The notes: generated by a model not told the origin, from the letters alone. 64,000 nt of DNA from CPC320 sp002336405 (GCA_949372595.1 CASIAN010000002.1:62001-126000), one strand, 5' to 3'. Positions 16,526 to 25,229 are shown, numbered from the stretch's first letter. Numbers and translations: made by a program.

Positions 16526-17161
16526 TCAATCCGGTTTGATTTGATCCGGATGTGCCGCGGCAAAGGCAGGGTGGATGGCGCAGGCTGTCTCAACGCTGCG
16601 GATTTTTGGGCATTTTTGATAGTCTGCATTCCATCTTCGGGCATTATACAATTGAGGTATCAAGCAGATATCTGCGAGGGTCGGCGTAGATCCGGCGCAA
16701 AAAGGTGTTTGGTCAAATTCGTCTAAAAGGGCTTCGAATGCGGCCAGACCGGGGGTGATAAAGCGTTGCATCCAGTCCGTACGCAGGGTTTCGCGGCCGG
16801 CCTCTTGCACCGCGAATTGCGCCACTGATAAGTTGCACACCGGGTGCACATCAATTGCCAAAGACTGCGCCAGTGCGCGTATTTTGGCTCGCAGGATCGG
16901 GTCTGGTGGTAACAGCCCCAAGGCGCGAGTCTCGTCAAGATAGTCTAAAATCGCTAGCGATTGGGTAAAGCGGGTGCCGTCTATCTCAAGCACGGGCACC
17001 AGTCCTTGCGGATTGCGCGCCAGATGGCTGTTTGATTTTTGATCTTGGGCCACCAGATCGACTGAGATCGCCCGATAGGATATTTTGGCGAGATTGAGCG
17101 CGATCCGCAACCGGTAGCTGGCCGAGGACCGCCAATAATCATAAAGGACGACATCGCTCAT
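16526..17161 (-). CDS. maiA: Maleylacetoacetate isomerase (zeta-class GST)
   Basis: The 211-residue product is a zeta-class GST. It starts with LYDYWRSSASYRLRIALNLA, carrying the SSxSxRVR-like active-site motif (here SSASYRLR), followed by NPQGLVPVLEIDG and TQSLAILDYLDE. It isomerises maleylacetoacetate to fumarylacetoacetate with glutathione, the step between HmgA and FahA in this operon. It overlaps the DUF2783 gene by 4 bp, so it is coupled to the hmg operon. Function is well supported by sequence and context. Confidence 0.93.
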   Translation of the reverse strand: MSDVVLYDYWRSSASYRLRIALNLAKISYRAISVDLVAQDQKSNSHLARNPQGLVPVLEIDGTRFTQSLAILDYLDETRALGLLPPDPILRAKIRALAQSLAIDVHPVCNLSVAQFAVQEAGRETLRTDWMQRFITPGLAAFEALLDEFDQTPFCAGSTPTLADICLIPQLYNARRWNADYQKCPKIRSVETACAIHPAFAAAHPDQIKPD

Positions 17162-17364
17162 GCTGGGTTCCTTTTTTTGGGCGGCAAAGCGGCGTGCAAG
17201 GCTTGTGACAACACCGCATCATCGCCGATGTGATTGGCTAAGATTAGGATTAAACGGGCGTTAAGTGCTTCGCTTTCGGCGCAGGATAGACCGTCATGGG
17301 TCGCAAGCAAGGCGGCATAAAAATCATCGGGTGCGGCAATGTTTGGGGTCAGTGTCAACTCCAT
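17158..17364 (-). CDS. DUF2783 small protein
   Basis: The 68-residue protein matches the short DUF2783 family seen in Rhodobacteraceae homogentisate clusters, with the conserved core TPNIAAPDDFYAALLATHDG and ESEALNARLILILANHIGDD. Function is unknown. It is wedged between the FAD monooxygenase and maiA, overlapping both (10 bp and 4 bp). Tight coupling suggests it acts with the monooxygenase, perhaps as a small effector or stabilising subunit, but that is inference. Confidence 0.8.
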   Translation of the reverse strand: MELTLTPNIAAPDDFYAALLATHDGLSCAESEALNARLILILANHIGDDAVLSQALHAALPPKKRNPA

Positions 17365-18980
17365 GTCTTGGGCTTTCTTGCGAGGGCGCGGCGGTGCGCG
17401 CGGTGAACAGCGGTGGGGTCAAAATCGGGCCAGCGTGCGGTGATATGTTGGTCGGGCCGGATCAGATAGACGGCGCTTGGTACTGTTCCCAGATACCGGG
17501 TTTGCAAGGCGCCGCTGGGATTGTCTTTGGTATGCAGACACAAGATCGTTATTGCAGGGTCGATGTCGCCGCCCAAGGCGGGGGGGGCTGTATTAATGCA
17601 CAACAGCGTAAAGTGGTTGCCCAAATATTGCAAAAGATAGCCATCAGACAGCCATACATCCGGGCAGGGCGCACCGGGGCGGCTGCGTCCGGGGCCGCTC
17701 ATCGTGTCTGGGCTTGTCAATGGCGAGGTGTGATAGAAACACGGCAGGCTGAGACGGCCGGAATTGACCAGCGGTCGGGCGAACGAATATTGCTCGGCCA
17801 GCGTGAGCACAGCATCGCGAAACACGCGGCTGGCATGTGATTTCGGCGTGATGAAATCAGTGGAGCGGGCCGAGTTCTTGAGATTTTCCTCGGCGGCAAA
17901 AATCCGTTCATCGTCATAGCTGTCGATCAACGCCTCAGGGGCCGACCCGTCCAGAACGGCGTGCAGTTTCCAACCCAGATTATCGGCATCCTGAACGCCG
18001 CTGTTGGCACCGCGGGCGCCGAACGGGCTGACTTGATGGGCGCTGTCGCCGGCAAAGATCACCCTGCCATGGCAAAAATTTTCCATCCGGCGGCATTGAA
18101 ACGTATAGATCGATACCCATTCGAGTTGGAAATTTATGTCATCGCCCAACATTGCCTTAAGCCTTGGAATGACATTTTCAGGCTTTTTTTCGGCCTCGCG
18201 GTCGATATCCCGCCCCAATTGCAGATCAATGCGCCAGACATTATCGGGCTGTTTATGCAGCAGAGCGGACTGGTTTTTGTTGAACGGTGGATCAAACCAG
18301 AACCAGCGCTCGACGGGGAAATCTGCGTCCATCACCACATCGGCAATCAGAAAATTATCTTCAAATACCCGACCGACAAAATCCAGGCCCAGCGCGTGTC
18401 GCACCGGGCTTGCGGCGCCGTCACAGGCAATCAGCCAGTCGGCCTCAAGCGTATAGATGCCGTGGGGTGTATCCACCTGAAGCGTGACGTGATCGGCCTT
18501 TGGCGTGACGTCGATAACCTTGCTTCCACCCCGCAGATCAAGGGGTGCGCCGTTTTGTTGCAAGGCACGGATGCGGTCGACCAGCGCGATTTCGAAATAA
18601 TATTGTTGTAGGTTTATAAAGGCTGGCCTGCGATGGCCATCTTCGGCCTGAAGGTCGAATTCATAGACTTTACGGTCGTTGAAAAATACCTTGCCGAGGT
18701 TCCATTGCACCCCTTTATCCACCAAGGTCTGACCAAAACTCAAGCGGTCAGCAATCTCTAATGTGCGTTTGGAAAAGCAAATGGCGCGCGATCCTAAAGA
18801 GACTTTGTCATTGTCGTCCAGTACCAGCGTTTCCACCCCCTTTTGCGCCAGATCAACCGCCAGCGCCAGGCCCACAGGCCCTGCGCCGATAATCACCACC
18901 GGATGACGGCGCGGAGTTTTGGTTTCTTGATCGGCATGACGCGCATAGGCATACAGCGGGGTGTCAAAAATCGACGTCAT
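17355..18980 (-). CDS. FAD-dependent aromatic monooxygenase (MhpA/PheA-like)
   Basis: The 541-residue product is a class A flavin monooxygenase. It has the N-terminal dinucleotide motif VIIGAGPVGLALAVDLAQKG, the DG motif CDGAASPVRHALGL and the FAD-ribityl motif FAGDSAHQVSPFGARGANSG. A thioredoxin-like C-terminal extension ends near PKTWS, as in 3-(3-hydroxyphenyl)propionate and phenol hydroxylases. Such enzymes hydroxylate a phenolic ring using NAD(P)H and O2. Lying in the homogentisate operon, a likely job is to make homogentisate or a related hydroquinone, for example from 3-hydroxyphenylacetate. The substrate is inferred, not shown. Confidence 0.85.
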   Translation of the reverse strand: MTSIFDTPLYAYARHADQETKTPRRHPVVIIGAGPVGLALAVDLAQKGVETLVLDDNDKVSLGSRAICFSKRTLEIADRLSFGQTLVDKGVQWNLGKVFFNDRKVYEFDLQAEDGHRRPAFINLQQYYFEIALVDRIRALQQNGAPLDLRGGSKVIDVTPKADHVTLQVDTPHGIYTLEADWLIACDGAASPVRHALGLDFVGRVFEDNFLIADVVMDADFPVERWFWFDPPFNKNQSALLHKQPDNVWRIDLQLGRDIDREAEKKPENVIPRLKAMLGDDINFQLEWVSIYTFQCRRMENFCHGRVIFAGDSAHQVSPFGARGANSGVQDADNLGWKLHAVLDGSAPEALIDSYDDERIFAAEENLKNSARSTDFITPKSHASRVFRDAVLTLAEQYSFARPLVNSGRLSLPCFYHTSPLTSPDTMSGPGRSRPGAPCPDVWLSDGYLLQYLGNHFTLLCINTAPPALGGDIDPAITILCLHTKDNPSGALQTRYLGTVPSAVYLIRPDQHITARWPDFDPTAVHRAHRRALARKPKTWS

Positions 18981-19498
18981 TTGTCAAATTGTCTGGCACT
19001 GGGGGCGCGCTCGAACTGGAGGTGAAAATCGTCCAGTTGTGGCGGCGCGATCCCGGCATCTTGCAATTGCACATGCGCCTGCCCGCGGTGGTGAATCTGA
19101 TGTTGAAACAGGTGCAGCAACAGTGCAGCGATGCTTTCTTGCGTCGGGCCGGTGCGGCGTTCGACGCTGCGGGTTTCGCCCAGTATGTGCGGGGTCAGGT
19201 TGCGGCATATCTCTGTCAATTGCCTATCGGCAGTTTTTTGGGCTGTCGCCAGATTAATATGGCCTTCAATGGGCGCGCGGTCAAACACGGCAAGGCCGGT
19301 TTGTCCCAACCCCAGCGCGTCGATATAATACAGATCAACCGCATGACTATGGTTCAATGTGGCGCAGAGTGACGGAAAGAACCCGGGCCGGGTGGCGGTA
19401 AACGCCCCTTTTGTCAGGGGCGCAAGCGCTGCGTACAGGGTGTGATTGGCCCAGGCGTTGTTTTGCGCCATAATCAGATATGGGTCATCGGGGTTCAT
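18977..19498 (-). CDS. DinB-family protein
   Basis: The 173-residue product is a four-helix DinB/YfiT-like protein. Metal-binding histidines are in LNHSHAVDLYY and in the late motif HLFQHQIHHRGQAH. Members include thiol-dependent S-transferases and isomerases such as maleylpyruvate isomerase. Here, beside maiA and fahA, an isomerase or thiol-transfer role in ring-cleavage product handling is conceivable. The start at MNPDDP was chosen because its ATGA overlaps the stop of the MBL gene; an upstream Met would add only six residues. It also overlaps the FAD monooxygenase start. Confidence 0.82.
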   Translation of the reverse strand: MNPDDPYLIMAQNNAWANHTLYAALAPLTKGAFTATRPGFFPSLCATLNHSHAVDLYYIDALGLGQTGLAVFDRAPIEGHINLATAQKTADRQLTEICRNLTPHILGETRSVERRTGPTQESIAALLLHLFQHQIHHRGQAHVQLQDAGIAPPQLDDFHLQFERAPSARQFDK

Positions 19499-20445
19499 GA
19501 TTGCAAGGCCGCCCACATGTCGAGATCGCGCTGTGCGGTCCAGATGCGCGGGGTTTCAATGCCGCGGGCCTCGTCATAGGCACGCGCGACGTTGAACGGC
19601 AGACAGTGCTCATAGATTGCGTAATCTGAAAATTTCGGATCACATTCTTGGCGCACCGCCTCCCATGCGTCTTTCAAACTGCCATTGCGGGCGGCAACGC
19701 GGGCCGCGGGGCGGTAGGTGCTGTCGACAAAATCACGCGTGTTTTCAATTGCCGCCTCGACCATGGCCTTGCCGGTCAGCGCGTTGCCCCGGCCCGGTGC
19801 GATGGCATCGACGTCAAACGAGGCAATATTGTCCAGCGTGTCGCCCCAACTGGAAAAATAGCCATCGCCGCAATAGCAGGCGCTGTGATATTCGACGATA
19901 TCGCCTGTGAACATCACGTTCTGGTCGGGCACATGAATGACGATATCTCCGGCGGTGTGCGCACGCCCCAGATGCATCAGATCAATCCGCCGGTTGCCCA
20001 AATAGACCGTCATGTCATCGTTGAAAGTGGTGGTGGGATAGGTCAATCCCGGGATGCTTTCATGGCCCTCAAACAGCCGCGGGAACCGTTGAAATTCGCT
20101 GTCCCAATCTTCTTGACCACGCTCGACCACCATGGCGCGCGCCGCGTCCCCCATGATAATCTGATCGGCCCCAAAGGCCGAAGCGCCCAGTACCCGCACC
20201 GCGTGATAATGGGTCAACACCAGATGGCTGATGGGCTTGTCTGTGACCGAGCGCACACAATCGATGACCTTTTGGGCAAGGCGGGGGGTCGCTTGTGCCT
20301 CGATGATCATCACGCTGTCATCGCCGATGATAACGCCTGAGTTTGGATCACCCTCGGCCGTAAAGGCATAAAGCCCGTCCCCAACTTCGGTAAAGCTGAT
20401 TGTTTTTTCGGACATATCGCCTTGGGATGCGAATGCTTTTGCCAT
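19495..20445 (-). CDS. MBL-fold protein with substituted metal-site residues
   Basis: The 316-residue product has the metallo-beta-lactamase fold. The hallmark HxHxDH appears as HYHAVR (residues 79-84), so both the Asp and the third His are replaced. The later ligands remain in HTAGD (163-167) and FTGD (to 182), but the terminal His motif reads PGRG (217-220). A two-metal hydrolase site therefore looks incomplete, and one metal or a different chemistry is likely. The start ATG overlaps the VOC stop and follows AGGAGAT. The position in the homogentisate operon suggests a role in aromatic catabolism; the reaction is unknown. Confidence 0.85.
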   Translation of the reverse strand: MAKAFASQGDMSEKTISFTEVGDGLYAFTAEGDPNSGVIIGDDSVMIIEAQATPRLAQKVIDCVRSVTDKPISHLVLTHYHAVRVLGASAFGADQIIMGDAARAMVVERGQEDWDSEFQRFPRLFEGHESIPGLTYPTTTFNDDMTVYLGNRRIDLMHLGRAHTAGDIVIHVPDQNVMFTGDIVEYHSACYCGDGYFSSWGDTLDNIASFDVDAIAPGRGNALTGKAMVEAAIENTRDFVDSTYRPAARVAARNGSLKDAWEAVRQECDPKFSDYAIYEHCLPFNVARAYDEARGIETPRIWTAQRDLDMWAALQS

Positions 20446-20798
20446 CAGGTATCTCCTAAAAATTCGATCCTGTTTCCAACGGGATCTGTGGTGAAAAAGC
20501 GGTCCCTATCCGGGAGGGCGGTATCCCAGATTACGGAAAAGCCCTGTTGTTCTAAGTGGCCCGCAAGAGCATGGATATCTTTAACCGCAATGCCGGGGTG
20601 GGCCTTTTTCGCCGCAAAAAACGGGGTTTCGACGCCCAGATGAATTTCAACGGCCTCTTTGTGGAACCAAGCACCGCCCCGCAGCTTCAGGTTTTCGGGT
20701 TTTTCGATCTCTTTAAATTGCAAACAATGAACCCAGAATTCGCGACATGTGTCTTCACTGTCTTGTGGTATCGCAAGCTGGATGTGATCAAGTCTCAT
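20445..20798 (-). CDS. VOC-family (glyoxalase/dioxygenase fold) protein
   Basis: The 117-residue product is a single vicinal-oxygen-chelate module pair. It has DHIQLAIPQ at the start, an inner EIHLGVETPF strand and the ending FFTTDPVGNRIEFLG, which carries the usual Glu metal ligand. Related proteins are glyoxalases and small isomerase/lyase enzymes. It overlaps fahA and the MBL gene by a few bases each, so it is part of the coupled hmg operon. Specific function is unknown. Confidence 0.82.
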   Translation of the reverse strand: MRLDHIQLAIPQDSEDTCREFWVHCLQFKEIEKPENLKLRGGAWFHKEAVEIHLGVETPFFAAKKAHPGIAVKDIHALAGHLEQQGFSVIWDTALPDRDRFFTTDPVGNRIEFLGDT

Positions 20799-22051
20799 CG
20801 TGCGTATGGATCCTCAAGCGCTGGCAGGATCGTGCCGGTGCAGTCGCCAAAGCCGATGGTAAAGCCGTCTCCCCGGGCGGCGCCACTGAGGGTTAAAGTG
20901 TCGCCATCCTCAAGAAAGCTGCGGCTCTCGCCAGTGTCGAGGGTGATTGGGTCTTTACCGCCCCAGCTGAGCTCTAGCAAGGCGCCGCGCTGGTGCTTTT
21001 CGGGGCCGGATATGGTGCCAGATCCAAGCAGATCACCCGCCGTCATCGGGCAACCCGAGGTGCTGTGATGTGCCAGTTGCTGTGCTGAGGAATAATACAT
21101 CTCGCGGTAATTGGTGCGCGCGATCGTGCTGGTGGCTTTGCCCTGTGGTGCCAGACCGACCTCAAGGTCGATATCATAGAGCATCGGACCGGTGTCTCGC
21201 AGATGTGGCAACAGTTCAAAATCGCGCGCGGGCGTGTCGCAGCGGAACGGCTCGAGCGCGGCTTTGGTGATGATCCAAGGGCTGATAGACGTGGCGGTGG
21301 CCTTGGCCTGAAATGGCCCAAGTGGCTGATATTCCCAGGCTTGAATGTCGCGCGCCGACCAGTCGTTAAGTAAAACATACCCAAAAATCATCTGGTCGGC
21401 CTCATCTAAGGTGACTGGGCCAAAGCTGTCGGTCCCGACAATGGCTCCCAGTTCCAGCTCAAGATCGAAACGGGCGCTGGGTGCAAACCTTGGCAGGGCA
21501 TCCTCTGGCCCTTTAAGCTGTCCCCAAGGCCGGCGGATATCGCTGCCCGAGACCACCACCGACGAGGCCCGTCCGTTATAGCCGATGGGCAAATGCAGCC
21601 AGTTGGGTGGCAGGGCGTTCTCGGCGCCGCGAAACATCGTGCCAACATTGGTGGCGTGATGCCGTCCGGCATAGAAATCGGTATATTCTGCAATCAGAAA
21701 CGGCAGATGCATGCTGGCATTCGATTGTGCCACCATAAGGCCCTCAAGCCGGGTCTGATCTGGGCTGTCTTGCCCAAGTAATGCCAGAAGGCGGTGGCGC
21801 AGACCGCTCCAAGCCTCGGGTCCCTGTTCCATCAACTCGTTCCAGAACGGCACATCAAAAACCGGCCCCATGTCAAGATCGATCAAGCCGGCCTCTTCAC
21901 AGGCCTGCAGGTCGAGGATCATCTCGCCAATAGCAACACCGCACCGCGGATCGCTGTCTGGGGTTGAGAAGACCCCATAGGGCAGATTGTTCAGCGGAAA
22001 CGGGCTATCGGCGTGATTGGCTGAGGTGACCCAGCTGTGTAATAGAGGCAT
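20795..22051 (-). CDS. fahA: Fumarylacetoacetase
   Basis: The 418-residue product hydrolyses fumarylacetoacetate to fumarate and acetoacetate, the last step of tyrosine/homogentisate breakdown. It matches the FAH family: an N-terminal SH3-like domain (NLPYGVFSTPDSDPRCGVAIG), then the catalytic domain with YTDFYAGRHHATNVGTMFRG, FDLELELGAIVG and LLNDWSARDIQAWEYQPLG. Length is normal for the family (about 410-430). It is 42 bp after hmgA and overlaps the VOC gene. Confidence 0.96.
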   Translation of the reverse strand: MPLLHSWVTSANHADSPFPLNNLPYGVFSTPDSDPRCGVAIGEMILDLQACEEAGLIDLDMGPVFDVPFWNELMEQGPEAWSGLRHRLLALLGQDSPDQTRLEGLMVAQSNASMHLPFLIAEYTDFYAGRHHATNVGTMFRGAENALPPNWLHLPIGYNGRASSVVVSGSDIRRPWGQLKGPEDALPRFAPSARFDLELELGAIVGTDSFGPVTLDEADQMIFGYVLLNDWSARDIQAWEYQPLGPFQAKATATSISPWIITKAALEPFRCDTPARDFELLPHLRDTGPMLYDIDLEVGLAPQGKATSTIARTNYREMYYSSAQQLAHHSTSGCPMTAGDLLGSGTISGPEKHQRGALLELSWGGKDPITLDTGESRSFLEDGDTLTLSGAARGDGFTIGFGDCTGTILPALEDPYAR

Positions 22052-22093
22052 TCTTGGTTCCTTGTGGTCTTGTTTATTTCTGTTAATGGCCGC

Positions 22094-23455
22094 TTATTTG
22101 ACCCCGGGCGTGCCGTCAAATTTCTTTTTAATGTCACTCCAGCAGTCGATATAGTCATCCTGCAGCGGCGCTTCGTTGGCGGCAAAACGGGTTAAATGCT
22201 GGGGAAAGCGCGTCTCGAACATGAACGACATGGTATTTTCCAGCTTTTGTGGGCCTAGTGTTGCGTTTGAGGCTGCCTCAAAGGCGGTGTTATCGGGTCC
22301 GTGCGGCAGCATCATATTGTGCAGGCTCATACCACCGGGGACAAAGCCTTTGGGTTTGGCGTCATACTGGCCGTAAATATTACCCATGAGTTCCGACATG
22401 ATATTTTTGTGGTACCACGGGGGGCGAAACGTGTTCTCGGATACCAGCCATCGGTCGCGAAACAGCACAAAATCGATATTGGCGGTACCCTCAACCCCGG
22501 AGGGTGCGGTCAGCACGGTAAAAATCGACGGATCGGGATGGTCGAACAACACCGCCCCCACGGGACAATAGCTGCGCAGGTCATATTTGCACGGGGCATA
22601 ATTACCGTGCCAGGCCACCACATCCAGCGGGCTGTGGTCGATTGCCGTTTGATGGAACTGACCGCACCATTTAACCGTCACAGTCGAGGCGGCGTCACGA
22701 TCTTCGAACGCCGCAACCGGGGTTTTGAAATCACGCCGGTTGGCCATACAGTTGGCGCCGATCGGGCCGCGCCCCGGCAGGGCGAATTTCTGCCCATAGT
22801 TTTCACACACAAAGCCCCGTGCTGGACCATCAAGCAGCTCGACTCGATACAGCAAACCCCGCGGAATAATCGCGATTTCCTGCGGTTCAAGATCAATGAT
22901 ACCCAATTCGGTGGCAAACCGCAGCCGACCGGCCTGTGGTACGATCAAAAGCTCGGAATCGGCGGAATAAAAATACGCATTCTGCATCGAGGCAGTGACC
23001 AGATAGATATGGCTGGCCATGCCGGTTTGGGTGTTGACATCACCGGCGGTGGTCATGGTGCGCATGCCGGTGAGCCAGGTCTCGTCCTGCGCTGAATGTG
23101 GCATGGGGTCCCAGCGGTATTGCCCAAGGCTGGTGACGTTTTCAGCGATATGCGGAGCGGTTTTCCAATAGGGCAGGTCCATGCGTTCGTAGCGGTGTGA
23201 ATGTTTAACTGAGGGACGAATTCGGTAACACCAACTGCGCTCGTTCTGTGCGGTGGGCGCGGTGAATGCGGTGCCAGACAGCTGCTCTCCATACAGGCCA
23301 TAATTGCATTTCTGTGGGCTGTTCATGCCCTGTGGTAACGCGTCGGGCAGCGCCTCGGTTTCAAAATCATTGCCAAATCCGGGCATATACGATTGAGCCT
23401 GCGTTGGCAGAATTGCCATATTGGGGCTGCGCTCGGGGTCGGATTGCAGTGTCAT
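22094..23455 (-). CDS. hmgA: Homogentisate 1,2-dioxygenase
   Basis: The 453-residue product opens the ring of homogentisate using Fe(II) and O2 to give maleylacetoacetate. Family signatures include YMPGFGNDFETEA, GLYGEQLSGTAFTAP, the iron-site region PPWYHKNIMSELMG and SLHNMMLPHGPDNTAFE. Length fits the bacterial enzyme. It is the first gene of an eight-gene minus-strand operon, divergent from a MarR regulator. A palindromic operator candidate starts about 32 bp upstream of its start. Confidence 0.97.
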   Translation of the reverse strand: MTLQSDPERSPNMAILPTQAQSYMPGFGNDFETEALPDALPQGMNSPQKCNYGLYGEQLSGTAFTAPTAQNERSWCYRIRPSVKHSHRYERMDLPYWKTAPHIAENVTSLGQYRWDPMPHSAQDETWLTGMRTMTTAGDVNTQTGMASHIYLVTASMQNAYFYSADSELLIVPQAGRLRFATELGIIDLEPQEIAIIPRGLLYRVELLDGPARGFVCENYGQKFALPGRGPIGANCMANRRDFKTPVAAFEDRDAASTVTVKWCGQFHQTAIDHSPLDVVAWHGNYAPCKYDLRSYCPVGAVLFDHPDPSIFTVLTAPSGVEGTANIDFVLFRDRWLVSENTFRPPWYHKNIMSELMGNIYGQYDAKPKGFVPGGMSLHNMMLPHGPDNTAFEAASNATLGPQKLENTMSFMFETRFPQHLTRFAANEAPLQDDYIDCWSDIKKKFDGTPGVK

Positions 23456-23486
23456 TGGCGTATCCTTGCTTTTATGAGGTCAGAAT

Positions 23487-23508
23487 AATAGTTGTTTTTG
23501 TAACTAAC
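23487..23508. promoter_or_regulatory. Candidate MarR operator between hmgA and marR
   Basis: The 72-bp divergent gap contains the inverted repeat TAGTT (23489-23493) and AACTA (23502-23506) around eight T-rich bases. Its size and AT-rich form suit a MarR dimer. It starts about 32 bp before hmgA and ends about 20 bp before marR, so binding would cover both promoters. Role inferred from layout. Confidence 0.45.
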
Positions 23509-23527
23509 AAGCCATAGTCAGAGCGGT

Positions 23528-23998
23528 ATGGAAAATTCTGACACTTTCGATTTGCAGCTATTTTTACCCTATTTACTCAATCAGGCGGCGGAAGAAAGCA
23601 GCCTGTCGTTTCAGCGGGTCTATAAAGATCGCTATGGCATGTTGCGTACAGAGTGGCGGGTGCTGTTTCATCTGGGTATTTTTGGTCAGATGACAGCGCG
23701 CGACATTGGGCTGCGGGCAAGATTGCATAAGACAAAAATCAGTCGCGCGGTCCAAAAGCTGGCGGACCGGCGGTTTATAACCCGCCACCGCAGCGATGCG
23801 GATCGCCGCCAAGAACTTTTAGAGCTAACGGCGGCGGGGCGAACAGCCTATCTTAATTTGCGCACCATCGCAGAGCGGTATCAAGCAGATCTGGGGACAG
23901 ATTTTACCAAAGCTGAGTTGGCTCTTTTGCAAAACATGCTGCAGCGTCTGGCTGGAAAGACTGGAAAGGCTGGAAAGGCTGGCAATAAGCAGCGTTAA
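23528..23998 (+). CDS. MarR-family transcriptional regulator
   Basis: The 156-residue product is a winged-helix MarR regulator with MTARDIGLRARLHKTKISRAVQKL as the helix-turn-helix and the wing RRFITRHRSDADRRQELLELT. It is divergent from hmgA and so most likely controls the homogentisate operon and itself. The 3' end is odd: nine-base tandem repeats (GGAAAGGCT-like, from 23951) encode a Gly-Lys-Ala repeat tail before QR. The gene overlaps mipZ tail to tail by 4 bp. Confidence 0.9.
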   Translation: MENSDTFDLQLFLPYLLNQAAEESSLSFQRVYKDRYGMLRTEWRVLFHLGIFGQMTARDIGLRARLHKTKISRAVQKLADRRFITRHRSDADRRQELLELTAAGRTAYLNLRTIAERYQADLGTDFTKAELALLQNMLQRLAGKTGKAGKAGNKQR

Positions 23999-24804
23999 AA
24001 ATCGACGGACACCTCTGGCAAGTTGAGCGCCTTAATCAGATCGCGTAATTCCTGACGCGCCGCAATGTTTGAGATATTCAGGTGTTTGACACCAATATCT
24101 TTCAAATCCAACAGGGTCAGCCCCCGCGGGAATAGTTCACGAAACACCACCCGCTCGTTAAAGCCAGGCGCCACTCGAAAGCCGATCCGTTTGGCCAGCT
24201 TGTGCAAGGCCTTTTCCATTTTTTGTTTGTTCAGCATCTGTTGCGATCCAACCCTATTGCGCAGCACAATCCAGTCGATCGGCTGTAGCCCGGCTTGGGC
24301 CCGCAATTGGCGCGCATTCCACACCATTTCGGCATAGACTGAGGGGCCGACGATATTCTCGCCCTCATTGTCGATATGGGCCAGCAGATCAAAGTCAACA
24401 AAGCTGTCGTTCATCGGGGTGATCAGCGTATCAGCGAGCGAATGGGCGACCTGACTAAGTCGGGTATGGGACCCCGGGCAGTCGATTAATATAAAATCAC
24501 TGGCCGGTTCCAATTCGGCCACAGCGGCCGAGAGACGGTGATCATAGACATTTTCCCCAGGCTTGAGGCTGTCGGGGTCAATTTCTGGCAGGGCGACAAA
24601 ATTGGGGCTGGGCAGGGTGATATTGTTTTGCGTGGAAAACTGTGTGCGGTTCTCGATATAGCGTCCAAGCGTTTTTTGCCGCAGGTCCAGATCGAGCGCG
24701 CCTACCCGATGGCCCATACGCGCCAGTGCGGAGGCCACATGCATTGACACGGTGGATTTGCCCGCTCCGCCCTTTTCATTGCCTACGGCAATTATATGCG
24801 CCAT
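23995..24804 (-). CDS. mipZ: Division-plane positioning ATPase MipZ
   Basis: The 269-residue product is a ParA/MinD-type P-loop ATPase of the MipZ family. It forms a gradient from the chromosome origins and keeps FtsZ away from the poles in alphaproteobacteria lacking MinCD. The deviant Walker A is GNEKGGAGKSTVSMH, switch I/II regions are ALDLDLRQKTLGRYIENR and FILIDCPGSHTRLS, and a family-typical middle is ETVWNARQLRA-like (EMVWNARQLRAQAG). Length matches Caulobacter MipZ (about 270). It appears to be transcribed alone. Confidence 0.93.
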   Translation of the reverse strand: MAHIIAVGNEKGGAGKSTVSMHVASALARMGHRVGALDLDLRQKTLGRYIENRTQFSTQNNITLPSPNFVALPEIDPDSLKPGENVYDHRLSAAVAELEPASDFILIDCPGSHTRLSQVAHSLADTLITPMNDSFVDFDLLAHIDNEGENIVGPSVYAEMVWNARQLRAQAGLQPIDWIVLRNRVGSQQMLNKQKMEKALHKLAKRIGFRVAPGFNERVVFRELFPRGLTLLDLKDIGVKHLNISNIAARQELRDLIKALNLPEVSVDF

Positions 24805-24937
24805 GTGTTTCCCCTTGCTCTGCCGATAGAGCGATTGTTTTACTGTGCCAATGGTAAAGCTTGTAATAATAATTTGAAAGGGGGAAGCCGAGGATTAGAA
24901 ATCGTAAATTGGTCTTACCCGCTTTATGTGCCTAAAT

Positions 24938-24970
24938 AATAAAAAAACGCCACGCCCGAAGGCATGGCGT
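24938..24970 (-). terminator. Intrinsic terminator after rpmE
   Basis: On the minus strand ACGCCATGCC and GGCGTGGCGT form a ten-position stem (one mismatch) closed by a TTCG tetraloop and followed by seven T residues. It lies 27 bp after the rpmE stop and ends the ffh-rpmE transcription unit. Confidence 0.9.
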
Positions 24971-24996
24971 ATGTCGGACAGATAAGCCTGTTCTGA

Positions 24997-25218
24997 TTAG
25001 AAGCCAAGGCCTTCGTATTTCTTTTTGAACTTGGATACGCGACCGCCAGTGTCGAGAAGACGCGAACTGCCACCGTTCCAGGCCGGATGTGCCGAGGGAT
25101 CGATATCAAGCGTCAGTGTGTCGCCTTCTGCGCCCCAAGTCGACCGCATTTTCAAGATTGTGCCGTCGGTCATTTTAACGTCGATAAAGTGATAGTCGGG
25201 ATGGATGTCTTTTTTCAT
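24997..25218 (-). CDS. rpmE: 50S ribosomal protein L31
   Basis: The 73-residue protein begins MKKDIHPDYHFIDVKMTDG and ends with the conserved GGRVSKFKKKYEGLGF. It lacks the four zinc-binding cysteines of the classic form, as is usual for L31 of Rhodobacteraceae. It is the last gene of the ffh-to-rpmE operon, 11 bp after rplS, and is followed by a strong terminator. Confidence 0.97.
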   Translation of the reverse strand: MKKDIHPDYHFIDVKMTDGTILKMRSTWGAEGDTLTLDIDPSAHPAWNGGSSRLLDTGGRVSKFKKKYEGLGF

Positions 25219-25229
25219 CTGTCCGCTCC

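Noticed and set aside
19648..20340. 230-codon plus-strand frame opposite the MBL gene
   Set aside because: No recognisable motifs; explained by codon usage of the MBL-fold gene.
22301..23095. 264-codon plus-strand frame opposite hmgA
   Set aside because: Antisense shadow of homogentisate dioxygenase.
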